Assembly (NCBI RefSeq): GCF_029269835.1
Contig: NZ_JARJBB010000029.1
Span: forward strand, 1-41,726
DNA: 41,726 bases
Direction of reading: 5' to 3'
DNA from: Streptomyces tropicalis
GTDB taxonomy: Bacteria > Actinomycetota > Actinomycetes > Streptomycetales > Streptomycetaceae
Part shown: piece by piece, positions 8,075 through 16,924 of the stretch
Numbering within the stretch: the first letter of the stretch is position 1
Layout of the letters: each line of letters opens with the position of its first letter
The notes under the pieces: generated by a model
The model's input: the letters and a program-made list of their open reading frames with translations, nothing else
Told to the model about the DNA's origin: nothing
Databases searched by the model: none
Translations under genes and position numbers: made by a program

Positions 8075-9056
8075 GCCAACTCCTTACTCCGTGCCGCCGC
8101 CCGCACCGTGCCCGGCGCAGGCCCACCACTCCCATAACGAGCGGGAGTTCCGCAGGGCTCGGGAGCCGAACCGATCCATTCGATTCGTCGGATGCAACCC
8201 TATGCGACAGGTGGGCGGACGCGGTCGACCTGCCCGCCGAGTCGGACACCGCGGCGAAGGTTCCGGGTTCCTTCAGCATGGTCCAGTGGCCGACCGGCCA
8301 GCCGATCAGCATGGCACGGCCGACGACGGAGCTCTCGGAGACGGTGCCGCCGTAGTCGGTGTTCTGGTGGAAGCGGGAGTCGGCGGAGTTGGCGCGGTGG
8401 TCGCCCATCACCCACAGCCGCCCCTGGGGCACGGTGACGTCGAACGGCGTGATGGACGGCGCATTGCCGGGGTACAGGTAGCCGGACTCGTTCAGGGGGA
8501 CGCCGTTGACGGTGACCCGTCCCTGCGCGTCGCAGCACTTGACGTGGTCGCCGCCCACGCCGACGACCCGCTTGATGAGGTCCTTCTCGTTGTCGGAGGG
8601 GAGCAGGCCGATGAAGGTGAGTCCCTCCTTGACCTGCTTGACGCCCACCGGGTCGTTCTTGGGTGCGGTCTGCTCGCCCGCCAGCCAGCCGCCCGGGTCG
8701 TGGAACACGACGACGTCCCCGCGGTGCGGCTTGGAGCCGAACCACGGGGTGAACTTGTCGACGAGGACGCGGTCGCCGATCCGGATCGTCTCCTCCATGG
8801 AGCCCGAGGGGATCACGAAGGCCTGGACGAGGAAGGTCTTCAGGACCAGGGCTATGAGGACGGCGACCCCGACCAGGAGCGGGATCTCCCGGACGGCGGA
8901 GCGCCTGCGCTTGCGCTTGACTTTCCGCTGCAGCTTGCGGCGCTCCGCGCGGCTGCGGCCGCCGGCCGGCGGTGCCACGGCGCGCCGCGCCCCGGTGGGC
9001 AGGAGGTTCTCGGCGGGGCCCGCGGGCGCGCCGCGCGGTCTGCCGCGGCTACCCAT
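7911..9056 (-). CDS. sipX: Type I signal peptidase SipX (3' end runs into sipY)
   Basis: A signal peptidase with the serine box FVIPSGSMEETIRIGDRVL, the lysine box IKRVVGVGGDHV, and LWVMGDHRANSADSR; all three catalytic regions are intact. A membrane segment lies at about 58-76 after a very basic N-terminal tail. The open frame gives 381 residues, while SipX is known as a protein of about 320. Up to about residue 285 the third codon positions are almost all G or C. After that (below about 8200) they are mixed and the sequence looks non-coding. A TAA at 8084-8086 in a neighbouring frame would end a protein of normal length. I therefore trust the coding region to about 8200 and regard the last 90 or so codons as doubtful. 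The ATG overlaps the sipW stop by 8 bases. Confidence 0.8.
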   Translation of the reverse strand: MGSRGRPRGAPAGPAENLLPTGARRAVAPPAGGRSRAERRKLQRKVKRKRRRSAVREIPLLVGVAVLIALVLKTFLVQAFVIPSGSMEETIRIGDRVLVDKFTPWFGSKPHRGDVVVFHDPGGWLAGEQTAPKNDPVGVKQVKEGLTFIGLLPSDNEKDLIKRVVGVGGDHVKCCDAQGRVTVNGVPLNESGYLYPGNAPSITPFDVTVPQGRLWVMGDHRANSADSRFHQNTDYGGTVSESSVVGRAMLIGWPVGHWTMLKEPGTFAAVSDSAGRSTASAHLSHRVASDESNGSVRLPSPAELPLVMGVVGLRRARCGRRHGVRSWRGGCGGRRTVRTRRRGEPRTSRGSGRPGREQRRGIRQRARSIRGRHGDGAEPER

Positions 9057-9789
9057 GGGTGCCGCCCGCGTGCTGCCGTGCGGCCGTCCCGGCGGCGGGC
9101 ACGCGCGCGTAGGAGGCGGGCCTCTCCAGGCGGGTCCAGTGGGCGGCGGGCCAGGCGATCCAGTCGGCCCGGCCGATCACGTCGCCGACGGGGATCATGC
9201 CGCCGCCGGGCGAGCCGAGGTGGTCGCGGGAGTCGCTGGAGTCGCTGCGGTGGTCGCCCAGCACGAACAGGGTGCCGTCGGGCACGGAGACGTCGAAGGC
9301 CACCGTGGAGGGACGGTCACCCGGGTGGAGGAACGTCGACTCGTCGACCGACCGGCCGTTCACCCGGATCCTTCCCTCCTGGTCGCAGCAGACCACGTGG
9401 TCTCCCCCCACACCCACAACGCGTTTGACGTAGTCGGCGTCACCGAAATAGCCGGAGCCGTCGAACACGACGACGTCGCCGCGCCGCGGTTCGGCACCGA
9501 AACGGTACGCCAACTTGTTTACGAGAATGCGGTCCCCGATCCTCAATCCCTGCTCCATGGATCCGCTGGGAATCTGGAAGGGCTGCACCACAAAGGTGTT
9601 GAGGAGGAGCAAAAGGCCCAGGCAGAGCAGCACGCCCAGGGTGATCCGCCCACCGGGGACCCGCTCCGCGATCCACTGCGTCAACGCGAAACGCGACCGT
9701 TCCTCCCGTGCCCGCGGGTCCCGGGTGTCCCCGGGGCCGGTAGGGCGGGAGGAGCGGTCGCGCTCCGTCGGCTGTGCTTCGGTGTCCAT
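9049..9789 (-). CDS. sipW: Type I signal peptidase SipW
   Basis: A 246-residue signal peptidase. The membrane segment (GRITLGVLLCLGLLLLLNTF, about 47-66) leads directly into the serine box FQIPSGSMEQGLRIGDRIL. The lysine box is VKRVVGVGGDHV and the third box LFVLGDHRSDSSDSR. There is no C-terminal hydrophobic segment, so a single membrane anchor is likely, with the catalytic domain outside. It begins 45 bases after rplS with a short hairpin between, and is the first of the sipWXY run. Placement behind ribosomal genes suggests expression linked to growth, although the hairpin could reduce read-through. Confidence 0.9.
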   Translation of the reverse strand: MDTEAQPTERDRSSRPTGPGDTRDPRAREERSRFALTQWIAERVPGGRITLGVLLCLGLLLLLNTFVVQPFQIPSGSMEQGLRIGDRILVNKLAYRFGAEPRRGDVVVFDGSGYFGDADYVKRVVGVGGDHVVCCDQEGRIRVNGRSVDESTFLHPGDRPSTVAFDVSVPDGTLFVLGDHRSDSSDSRDHLGSPGGGMIPVGDVIGRADWIAWPAAHWTRLERPASYARVPAAGTAARQHAGGTHG

Positions 9790-9814
9790 CGGAGCCAGAT
9801 GGTATCCGGCTCCG
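9790..9814 (-). terminator. Possible weak terminator or attenuator between rplS and sipW
   Basis: Arms CGGAGCC (9790-9796) and GGCTCCG (9808-9814) form a 7-bp stem with an 11-base loop just before the sipW start codon. The stem is short and could equally influence sipW translation. Confidence 0.35.
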
Positions 9815-9834
9815 CCATGAACCCCTCAGCGCGC

Positions 9835-10185
9835 TCAGCTCTCGCGCTTCTCCTTGATCTTCGCGGCCTTGCCGCGCAGCTCACGGAGGTAGTACAGCTT
9901 GGCGCGGCGCACGTCGCCCCGGGTGACCAGCTCGATCTTCTCGACGATCGGGGTGTGCACCGGGAAGGTGCGCTCGACGCCGACGGAGAAGGAGACCTTG
10001 CGGACCGTGAAGGTCTCGCGGACGCCGGAGCCCTGGCGGCGGATCACGACGCCCTTGAACTGCTGCACACGGGAGCGGTTGCCCTCGATGACGCGCACGT
10101 GGACGTTGACGGTGTCACCCGGGCGGAAGGCGGGGACGTCGTCGCGGACCGACGCGGCGTCGACGGTGTCGAGGAGGTGGGCCAT
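9835..10185 (-). CDS. rplS: 50S ribosomal protein L19
   Basis: A 116-residue L19, located at the 30S-50S interface of the ribosome. The sequence MAHLLDTVDAASVRDDVPAF and the central RPGDTVNVHVRVIEG, FKGVVIRRQG and KLYYLRELRGKAAKIKEK are diagnostic. The ATG at 10185 gives the standard length; an open stretch upstream is non-coding. It follows trmD by 135 bases, and the leader between them contains a small perfect hairpin (10278-10292). It is the last ribosomal gene of the rpsP-khpA-rimM-trmD-rplS operon, an order common to many bacteria. Confidence 0.97.
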   Translation of the reverse strand: MAHLLDTVDAASVRDDVPAFRPGDTVNVHVRVIEGNRSRVQQFKGVVIRRQGSGVRETFTVRKVSFSVGVERTFPVHTPIVEKIELVTRGDVRRAKLYYLRELRGKAAKIKEKRES

Positions 10186-10320
10186 GTTCGTCTGCTTTCT
10201 TCGGCGATGCCACAGGTCATCGACGGGATCGTGAAGTCGGAAGGAGTCGTCGTGCTCGTCGGAGCGGGCGTCGTGTCCCCCTGTGGCAGGGGCGCACGCC
10301 GGACGGCGCACAACAGCGGG

Positions 10321-11154
10321 TCATTCTTCCATACCGCAGGTCCTGCGCCAAAATCGGCCGTGGGGCCGGCCCTGCGGGTCGGGTTCCCAGCCGAGGATGG
10401 ACAGCATCTCGCGGTCCTTCTTGTCGAAGGCGGCGGGGTCGCAGCGCTCGATCAGGTCGGGACGGTGCGCGGTGGTGCGGCGCAGGGCCTCGTCGCGGCG
10501 CCAGCGGGCGATCTTCCCGTGGTGGCCGCTCAGCAGCACGTCCGGGATGCCGTGGCCGCGCCACTCGGGCGGCTTGGTGTAGACGGGGCCTTCCAGCAGG
10601 TTGGCCATGGCGCCGGGGGCGAAGGAGTCGTCGCGGTGGGACTCGGCGTTGCCGAGGACGCCGGGCAGCAGCCGGGCGACGGCCTCGGTGACGACGAGCA
10701 CGGCCGCCTCGCCGCCGGCGAGGACGTAGTCGCCGATGGACACCTCGTGGACCGGCATGCGGGTCGCGTACTCGTCCGTCACCCGGCGGTCGATGCCCTC
10801 GTAGCGGGCGGGCGTGAAGATCAGCCAGGGGCAGGCGGACAGCTCGACGGCGAGTTCCTGGGTGAACGGGCGTCCGCTGGGCGTCGGGACGACGAGGGCC
10901 GGCCGGCCCGCGCCGCTCTCGTAGCCGTCGGCGAGGACGGTGTCGAGGGCCTCGCCCCAGGGCCCGGTCATCATCACCATGCCGGGGCCGCCGCCGTAAG
11001 GGGTGTCGTCGACCGTGTGGTGGCGGTCGTGGGTCCATCCGCGCAGGTCGTGGACGTGTACGTCGAGCTGTCCGCGTGCGCGGGCCTTGCCGACGAGGGA
11101 GACGTTCAGCGGTTCGAGGTACTCGGGGAAGATCGTGACGACGTCGAGCCGCAT
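10321..11154 (-). CDS. trmD: tRNA (guanine-N1-)-methyltransferase TrmD
   Basis: A 277-residue SPOUT-class enzyme that methylates G37 of tRNAs next to the anticodon, preventing frameshifting. The N-terminus MRLDVVTIFPEYLEPL and segments RGWTHDRHHTVDDTPYGGG and SIGDYVLAGGEAAVLV form the trefoil-knot S-adenosylmethionine site. DDSFAPG and EGPVYTKPPEWRG follow in the C-terminal part. The ATG at 11154 overlaps the rimM stop by one base, so the two genes are coupled. Confidence 0.97.
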   Translation of the reverse strand: MRLDVVTIFPEYLEPLNVSLVGKARARGQLDVHVHDLRGWTHDRHHTVDDTPYGGGPGMVMMTGPWGEALDTVLADGYESGAGRPALVVPTPSGRPFTQELAVELSACPWLIFTPARYEGIDRRVTDEYATRMPVHEVSIGDYVLAGGEAAVLVVTEAVARLLPGVLGNAESHRDDSFAPGAMANLLEGPVYTKPPEWRGHGIPDVLLSGHHGKIARWRRDEALRRTTAHRPDLIERCDPAAFDKKDREMLSILGWEPDPQGRPHGRFWRRTCGMEE

Positions 11155-11708
11155 CAGGAGCCGTCCTCCGCGGCGTCGCGGGCGGAGGCGGTCTCGGCGC
11201 GGTCGTCGATCAGACCGGGCGGCGGGTCGATGACGGCGCGCTGCTCCGTGAGGTCGATCTCGGTGACGATCTCCTCGACGAAGGGGATGAGGACCTCGCT
11301 GCCGTCGGGGCGCTCGACGATGAAGAGGTCCTGCGAGGGCAGGTGCGAGATCTCGGTGATCCGGCCGACCTCCGTGCCGTCCACCGTGACGACGTCGAGG
11401 TCCATCAGCTGGTGGTCGTAGTACTCGTCCTCGCCCTCGGGGAGTTCCTCGGGGTCGATCTCGGCGATGAGGAGGGTGTTGCGCAGGGCCTCGGCGGCGG
11501 TGCGGTCGGTGACGCCCGCGAAGCGCAGCAGCAGCCGGCCGCTGTGCACCCGGCCGGTCTCGATGGTGAGCGGGCCCGTGGACGCGGGGTCGGTCGCCAG
11601 GACGGCGCCGGGTGCGAGCCTGAGCTCGGGCTCGTCGGTTCGTACCTCCACGGTGACCTCGCCCTTGATGCCGTGGGCGCGGCCGATCCGTGCGACTACC
11701 AGCTGCAC
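11154..11708 (-). CDS. rimM: 16S rRNA processing protein RimM
   Basis: A 184-residue RimM, which binds ribosomal protein S19 and helps mature the 30S head. The N-terminal half begins with VVARIGRAHGIKGEVTVEVR. The PRC-barrel domain in the second half contains YYDHQLMDLDVV and the region around GRITEISHLPSQDLFIV and LIPFVEEIVTEID. The C-terminal tail (about 15 residues) is variable. It starts with ATG at 11708 behind AGGAG, 82 bases after khpA. The gap is filled by a long hairpin. Confidence 0.96.
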   Translation of the reverse strand: MQLVVARIGRAHGIKGEVTVEVRTDEPELRLAPGAVLATDPASTGPLTIETGRVHSGRLLLRFAGVTDRTAAEALRNTLLIAEIDPEELPEGEDEYYDHQLMDLDVVTVDGTEVGRITEISHLPSQDLFIVERPDGSEVLIPFVEEIVTEIDLTEQRAVIDPPPGLIDDRAETASARDAAEDGS

Positions 11709-11730
11709 TGTGCACGATCTCCTGTGGTGA

Positions 11731-11777
11731 CGGCTCGGGCCGGGGACGGCCGGTGCGGCCCTCCCCGGCCCGAGCCG
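11731..11777 (-). terminator. Long perfect hairpin between khpA and rimM
   Basis: Arms at 11731-11746 and 11762-11777 pair perfectly over 16 bp; the 15-base loop is itself partly self-complementary. It is one of the strongest hairpins in the window and sits inside an operon. It could therefore be an attenuator or an RNA-processing site that lowers rimM-trmD-rplS relative to rpsP-khpA. Confidence 0.65.
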
Positions 11778-11790
11778 GTTGCGTTCAGCG

Positions 11791-12030
11791 TCAGCGGACG
11801 TGGTCCACGTCGACGAGGTCGACGCGGACGCCGCGGCCGCCGATGGCGCCCACGACGGTGCGCAGGGCGCGTGCGGTGCGGCCGTTGCGGCCGATCACCT
11901 TGCCGAGGTCGTCGGGGTGGACCCGGACCTCGAGCACGCGTCCGCGACGCAGGTTGCGCGAGGCGACCTGCACATCGTCAGGGTTGTCGACGATGCCCTT
12001 CACGAGGTGCTCAAGCGCCTCTTCGAGCAT
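11791..12030 (-). CDS. khpA: KH-domain RNA-binding protein KhpA
   Basis: A 79-residue single KH-domain protein of the YlqC/KhpA family, an RNA-binding protein that in other Gram-positive bacteria works with KhpB. The GXXG loop is visible as IGRNGRTA, preceded by HPDDLGKV. The N-terminus MLEEALEHLVKGIVDNPDDV is typical. It begins five bases after the rpsP stop, in the usual rpsP-khpA-rimM-trmD order, and is followed by the long hairpin at 11731-11777. Confidence 0.94.
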   Translation of the reverse strand: MLEEALEHLVKGIVDNPDDVQVASRNLRRGRVLEVRVHPDDLGKVIGRNGRTARALRTVVGAIGGRGVRVDLVDVDHVR

Positions 12031-12035
12031 GCTGC

Positions 12036-12455
12036 TCAGGCCTCGGTCGACTCGGACTCAGCCGCGGCCTCGTCCTTCTTCTCAGCCTTCTTCTTCTGGG
12101 TGATGGCCTCACCCTTGCCCTCGTCGTCGCCGCCGAGGGAGTCGAACGACGGACGCGCGGCCTTCTCCTGCGGCTGCAGGAGCGGGGCCGGGGCGGGCTC
12201 GCCCTTGAACTTCTGCCAGTCGCCGGTCTTCTTCAGGATGGCGAGCACGGGCTCGGTCGGCTGGGCGCCGACGGAGAGCCAGTACGCCGCGCGCTCGGCG
12301 TCGACCTCGATGCGCGAGGGGTTCTGCACCGGGTGGTACAGGCCGATCTCCTCGATGGCCCGGCCGTCACGGCGGGTACGGGAGTCGGCGACGACGATGC
12401 GGTAGTGAGGCGAACGGATCTTGCCCAGACGCTTCAGCTTGATCTTGACTGCCAC
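12036..12455 (-). CDS. rpsP: 30S ribosomal protein S16
   Basis: A 139-residue S16. The core VAVKIKLKRLGKIRSPHYRI, RDGRAIEEIGLYHP and LSVGAQPTEPVLAILKKTGD is unmistakable. A lysine- and glutamate-rich tail of about 50 residues beyond the core is characteristic of actinobacterial S16. The start is GTG at 12455, with AGGAG 11 bases upstream. It is the first gene of the operon, so its promoter should lie in the 12456-12650 region. Confidence 0.97.
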   Translation of the reverse strand: MAVKIKLKRLGKIRSPHYRIVVADSRTRRDGRAIEEIGLYHPVQNPSRIEVDAERAAYWLSVGAQPTEPVLAILKKTGDWQKFKGEPAPAPLLQPQEKAARPSFDSLGGDDEGKGEAITQKKKAEKKDEAAAESESTEA

Positions 12456-12654
12456 GGGAGTGGGTTCTCCTGGATTGACGTGGGTGGGCACAGCGGATTG
12501 CCGCGTGGGGATGCGGTACCCGAGTGGCCCGATGGACGCGTCAGCCGGAGGAGAGAGGGGTCCTGTGCGACTGTCGAGTACAGCTAGCCATTGTGCCACA
12601 CCGCCCGGACCGCTCCGGCCGAAGGGGGCGGCGGCCCGTGCGGGCATGCCGAAG

Positions 12655-12678
12655 GGACACCCGGCGCGCCGGGTGTCC
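12655..12678. terminator. Perfect 24-base palindromic hairpin
   Basis: Arms GGACACCCGGCG and CGCCGGGTGTCC are perfectly complementary. It lies in the gap between the metalloprotease-like gene and rpsP, about 100 bases past the former's stop. It probably backs up the hairpin at 12702-12733 and insulates the rpsP promoter. Confidence 0.6.
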
Positions 12679-12701
12679 TCGGGCGGGCGGCCCGTGTGCG
12701 C

Positions 12702-12733
12702 GCCCGGGACGCCGCCGTAGCGGCATCCCGGGC
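12702..12733 (-). terminator. Terminator of the metalloprotease-like gene
   Basis: Arms at 12702-12715 and 12720-12733 pair over 14 positions with one mismatch and a CGTA loop. It starts 46 bases after the stop codon of the gene at 12779-13375. Confidence 0.6.
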
Positions 12734-12778
12734 CGGCGTCGCGTGCTGCTCCGGCACCCACGAGATGCCGGCCTGGCG

Positions 12779-13375
12779 TCAGCCCGCTGCCGCGCCCACG
12801 ATCTCGGGGATCCGGAAGGGCTTCCCGCAGCCGCCGCACATGATCGGCGCCTGGGCCAGCACCGACGGCACGACGCGGACGTTGCGTCCGCAGTCGCAGA
12901 CCGCCTTGACCCTGACCCCGCCGCCGGAGGATCCGTGACGGGCGGCCGGGCCGCGGAAGCTGCGGGCGGTGTCGGAGGCCGTCGCGGCCGTGTGGGCCTT
13001 GAGGGCCCGCTGGAGGCGCTCGATCGTCGGGCGGTACCGCCGCTTGGCCTCGGGGCTGAGCGTGACCAGGGAGAAGCCGCTGCTGGGATGCGGCTCCTCG
13101 GGGTGGTCCAGACCCAGCTCCTCGGCGATCGCGAGGAACCTGCGGTTGTGGTAGCGGCCGGCGCGCGAGGTGTCGCGGATTCCACGCGCGGCGGCGATGC
13201 CGTGGACTGCCTCATGGAGCAGTCGCTCGAAGGAGAGTGCGTGACCGCATGCGGACGACGACTCCCCGATCAGGGACTCGGGCGCGGCAAGATCCGGCAG
13301 CTCGGGGTGGTACCGCTGAATGTCGGCCCACGCCTGTGCCAGCTCTGCGGCGAGAACAGGTGGTGTCGTGCTCAC
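12779..13375 (-). CDS. SprT-like zinc metalloprotease-like protein with C-terminal zinc ribbon
   Basis: A 198-residue protein with a zinc-protease motif HEAVH at residues 54-58 in a helix (RLLHEAVHGIAAARGI) and a possible further ligand in GRYHNRRF (72-79). The C-terminus has two cysteine pairs, C160/C162 and C180/C183, forming a probable zinc ribbon (VCDCGRN and CGGCGKPF). This layout resembles SprT/Spartan-type proteins and phage-related proteases, but the match is motif-level. No signal peptide is seen, so it is probably cytoplasmic. The ATG at 13375 faces the upstream A+T-rich patch. It is transcribed alone and ends at two hairpins. Function is unknown. Confidence 0.75.
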   Translation of the reverse strand: MSTTPPVLAAELAQAWADIQRYHPELPDLAAPESLIGESSSACGHALSFERLLHEAVHGIAAARGIRDTSRAGRYHNRRFLAIAEELGLDHPEEPHPSSGFSLVTLSPEAKRRYRPTIERLQRALKAHTAATASDTARSFRGPAARHGSSGGGVRVKAVCDCGRNVRVVPSVLAQAPIMCGGCGKPFRIPEIVGAAAG

Positions 13376-14002
13376 GTAATGACAACGAGCCTCGGGCCCA
13401 CTGTGTTCCTATTACGGGGCATCCCAAATAATTTGCACGTACCCGTCAGTTGGCACTGATGCGTCCTGACGAGGGCGGGTGCGCTGATCTGCGGAGAAGC
13501 CTCGCAGCTCGTACCAAGGTGGTGCGTAGGTGTGCGTACGGTCCCGCGCGTAGGGCGTCCGGCCGGTGCGGTGCCGCTGGGTCCGCGCGTTGCGCAAGAT
13601 GTGTTTCGGCCGCTTCCGCCGGACCCGGTGCGGCGCGCGGCGACGGCGACGTTACCGGGTGCGCCGGGGGTGTCCGGCACCGGCCCCTCCCCCGGTGTAC
13701 GGGGGGCGTCCCGGGCGGGGACCGCCGGGCACCGGAAGCCCCGGGGTGCGCCGTGCCGGGGCGGGCCGGCCGGGCGACGGGCCGGGTGGGCCGAGTGCCC
13801 CGGTCGTGACGGGCCGGTACGGCTGCGGATTACCGGAATGTGAAATCTCGCCACTGGCATGTGCGGCCTTCAAACCGGGCCCCGCGACCTCTGGACGCGA
13901 GGGAGGGCTCGGAGTTTCCTGGCAGAGGAGTGCGGGCGCACTGCACGGGGGCCGCACGGAATCGGGTACAGCGGCAACTCTCGTCGATTGGGGCGCTTAT
14001 CC
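13376..14002. promoter_or_regulatory. 627-base divergent intergenic region
   Basis: This region separates the metalloprotease-like gene from the methyltransferase. The part next to the former (about 13400-13445) is distinctly A+T rich, with TAATAG on the minus strand about 35 bases above the start codon, and is the likely promoter. The remainder is G+C rich with mixed codon-position bias in all frames. I see no gene in it. Confidence 0.4.
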
Positions 14003-14857
14003 ATGACACCTACGCTCGTGCGGCAGCACGTTCGTCACGCGGGGCGGGTGCCTCGTGTCGATCAGCGTGCACGCGCGCGTGACTGGTCCGAAATCCAGGA
14101 GCGGATGCTGGTTCCGCTCTACGAGGCCGTCTACGAGCGACTGGAGGTGGGCGCGGGCACGCGGCTGCTGGGCCTCGGCTGCGGCTCGGGGCTGGCTCTG
14201 CTGATGGCGGCGTCCAGAGGGGCGGTGGTCACCGGTGTCGACACCTGCCCCGAGCGCCTCGCCCTCGCCCGGCGGCGGCTGCAGCCGGAGAACTGGGAGA
14301 CCCGTGCGCGGGCGGACGCCCGGCTCGTGGAGGGGGCGCCCGAGGACGCGGGGGGCGCACGTCGGCAGGCGTACACCGTGGTGACCTCCTTCGAACCACT
14401 CGGTCACGGCGGCGGCGACGGAGCGGAGACGGTGGAGCTGCTGTCCGCCGCTGCGGCGCTCGCGGAGCGCGGGGCGCCGGTCGTGCTGGCCGGGTGGGGC
14501 CCGCCGGAGCGCTGCGCCACGACGCAGGTGCTGCAGGTGGCCGGGAGGGCCGACGGGCCGGCGGACGGTCCCGGCCATTCCCGGGCCGGGCTGCGCGACG
14601 GCCTGGAGGAGGTGGCGCAGCGCGCCGGACTGCGCCCGGACGGCTCCGGCCGGGTCGCCTGCCCCTTCGGCTACGCGGACGTGGACAGCGCGGTGCGCGG
14701 CCTGAGGTCGACGGGGCTGTTCGACGCGGCGGACGCGGCGTCCGACCCGGCCCAGGTCGACAAGGAGACGGCGGAGGCGCTGGAGGCATACCGGCGGGCG
14801 GACGGCACGGTGTGGATGCCGAACGTGTTCCGCTATCTCGTGGCGCGGACCCGCTGA
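14003..14857 (+). CDS. SAM-dependent methyltransferase (class I)
   Basis: A 284-residue protein with a class I methyltransferase fold. Motif I is LLGLGCGSGLALLMAA starting at about residue 55, followed by the acidic end of strand 2 in VTGVDTCPERLALARRR. The substrate is not evident. After the catalytic core, a C-terminal region (FGYADVDSAVRGLRSTGLFD) resembles the substrate-proximal part of small-molecule methyltransferases. The ATG at 14003 was chosen because upstream codons look non-coding; the ribosome-binding site is weak (GGGGCG). It converges on ftsH with only 31 bases between the stops and no strong hairpin. Confidence 0.8.
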   Translation: MTPTLVRQHVRHAGRVPRVDQRARARDWSEIQERMLVPLYEAVYERLEVGAGTRLLGLGCGSGLALLMAASRGAVVTGVDTCPERLALARRRLQPENWETRARADARLVEGAPEDAGGARRQAYTVVTSFEPLGHGGGDGAETVELLSAAAALAERGAPVVLAGWGPPERCATTQVLQVAGRADGPADGPGHSRAGLRDGLEEVAQRAGLRPDGSGRVACPFGYADVDSAVRGLRSTGLFDAADAASDPAQVDKETAEALEAYRRADGTVWMPNVFRYLVARTR

Positions 14858-14888
14858 GCGCCGCCGCGCGCCGGTCCGTCGTCCGGGG

Positions 14889-16829
<1,941 letters not shown>

Positions 16830-16870
16830 ACCTCGGACGGTACGGCACCTGCGGGGTCCCGGCATGCGCT

Positions 16871-16901
16871 GAGGGCGCCCCCGGGAACCGGGGGCGCCCT
16901 C
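16871..16901 (-). terminator. Terminator after ffh
   Basis: Arms GAGGGCGCCCCCGG and CCGGGGGCGCCCTC form a perfect 14-bp stem with a 3-base loop, starting 24 bases after the ffh stop and ahead of ftsH. Confidence 0.8.
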
Positions 16902-16924
16902 GACGGCGTGCGGTGCGGCGGGTG

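Noticed and set aside
10278..10292. A 6-bp hairpin in the rplS leader, considered as an L19 autoregulatory site
   Set aside because: It is too short and unspecific to call a regulatory element.
13566..14006. Open frames upstream of the methyltransferase gene
   Set aside because: Mixed third-position composition, low-complexity translation and no ribosome-binding site; treated as intergenic.
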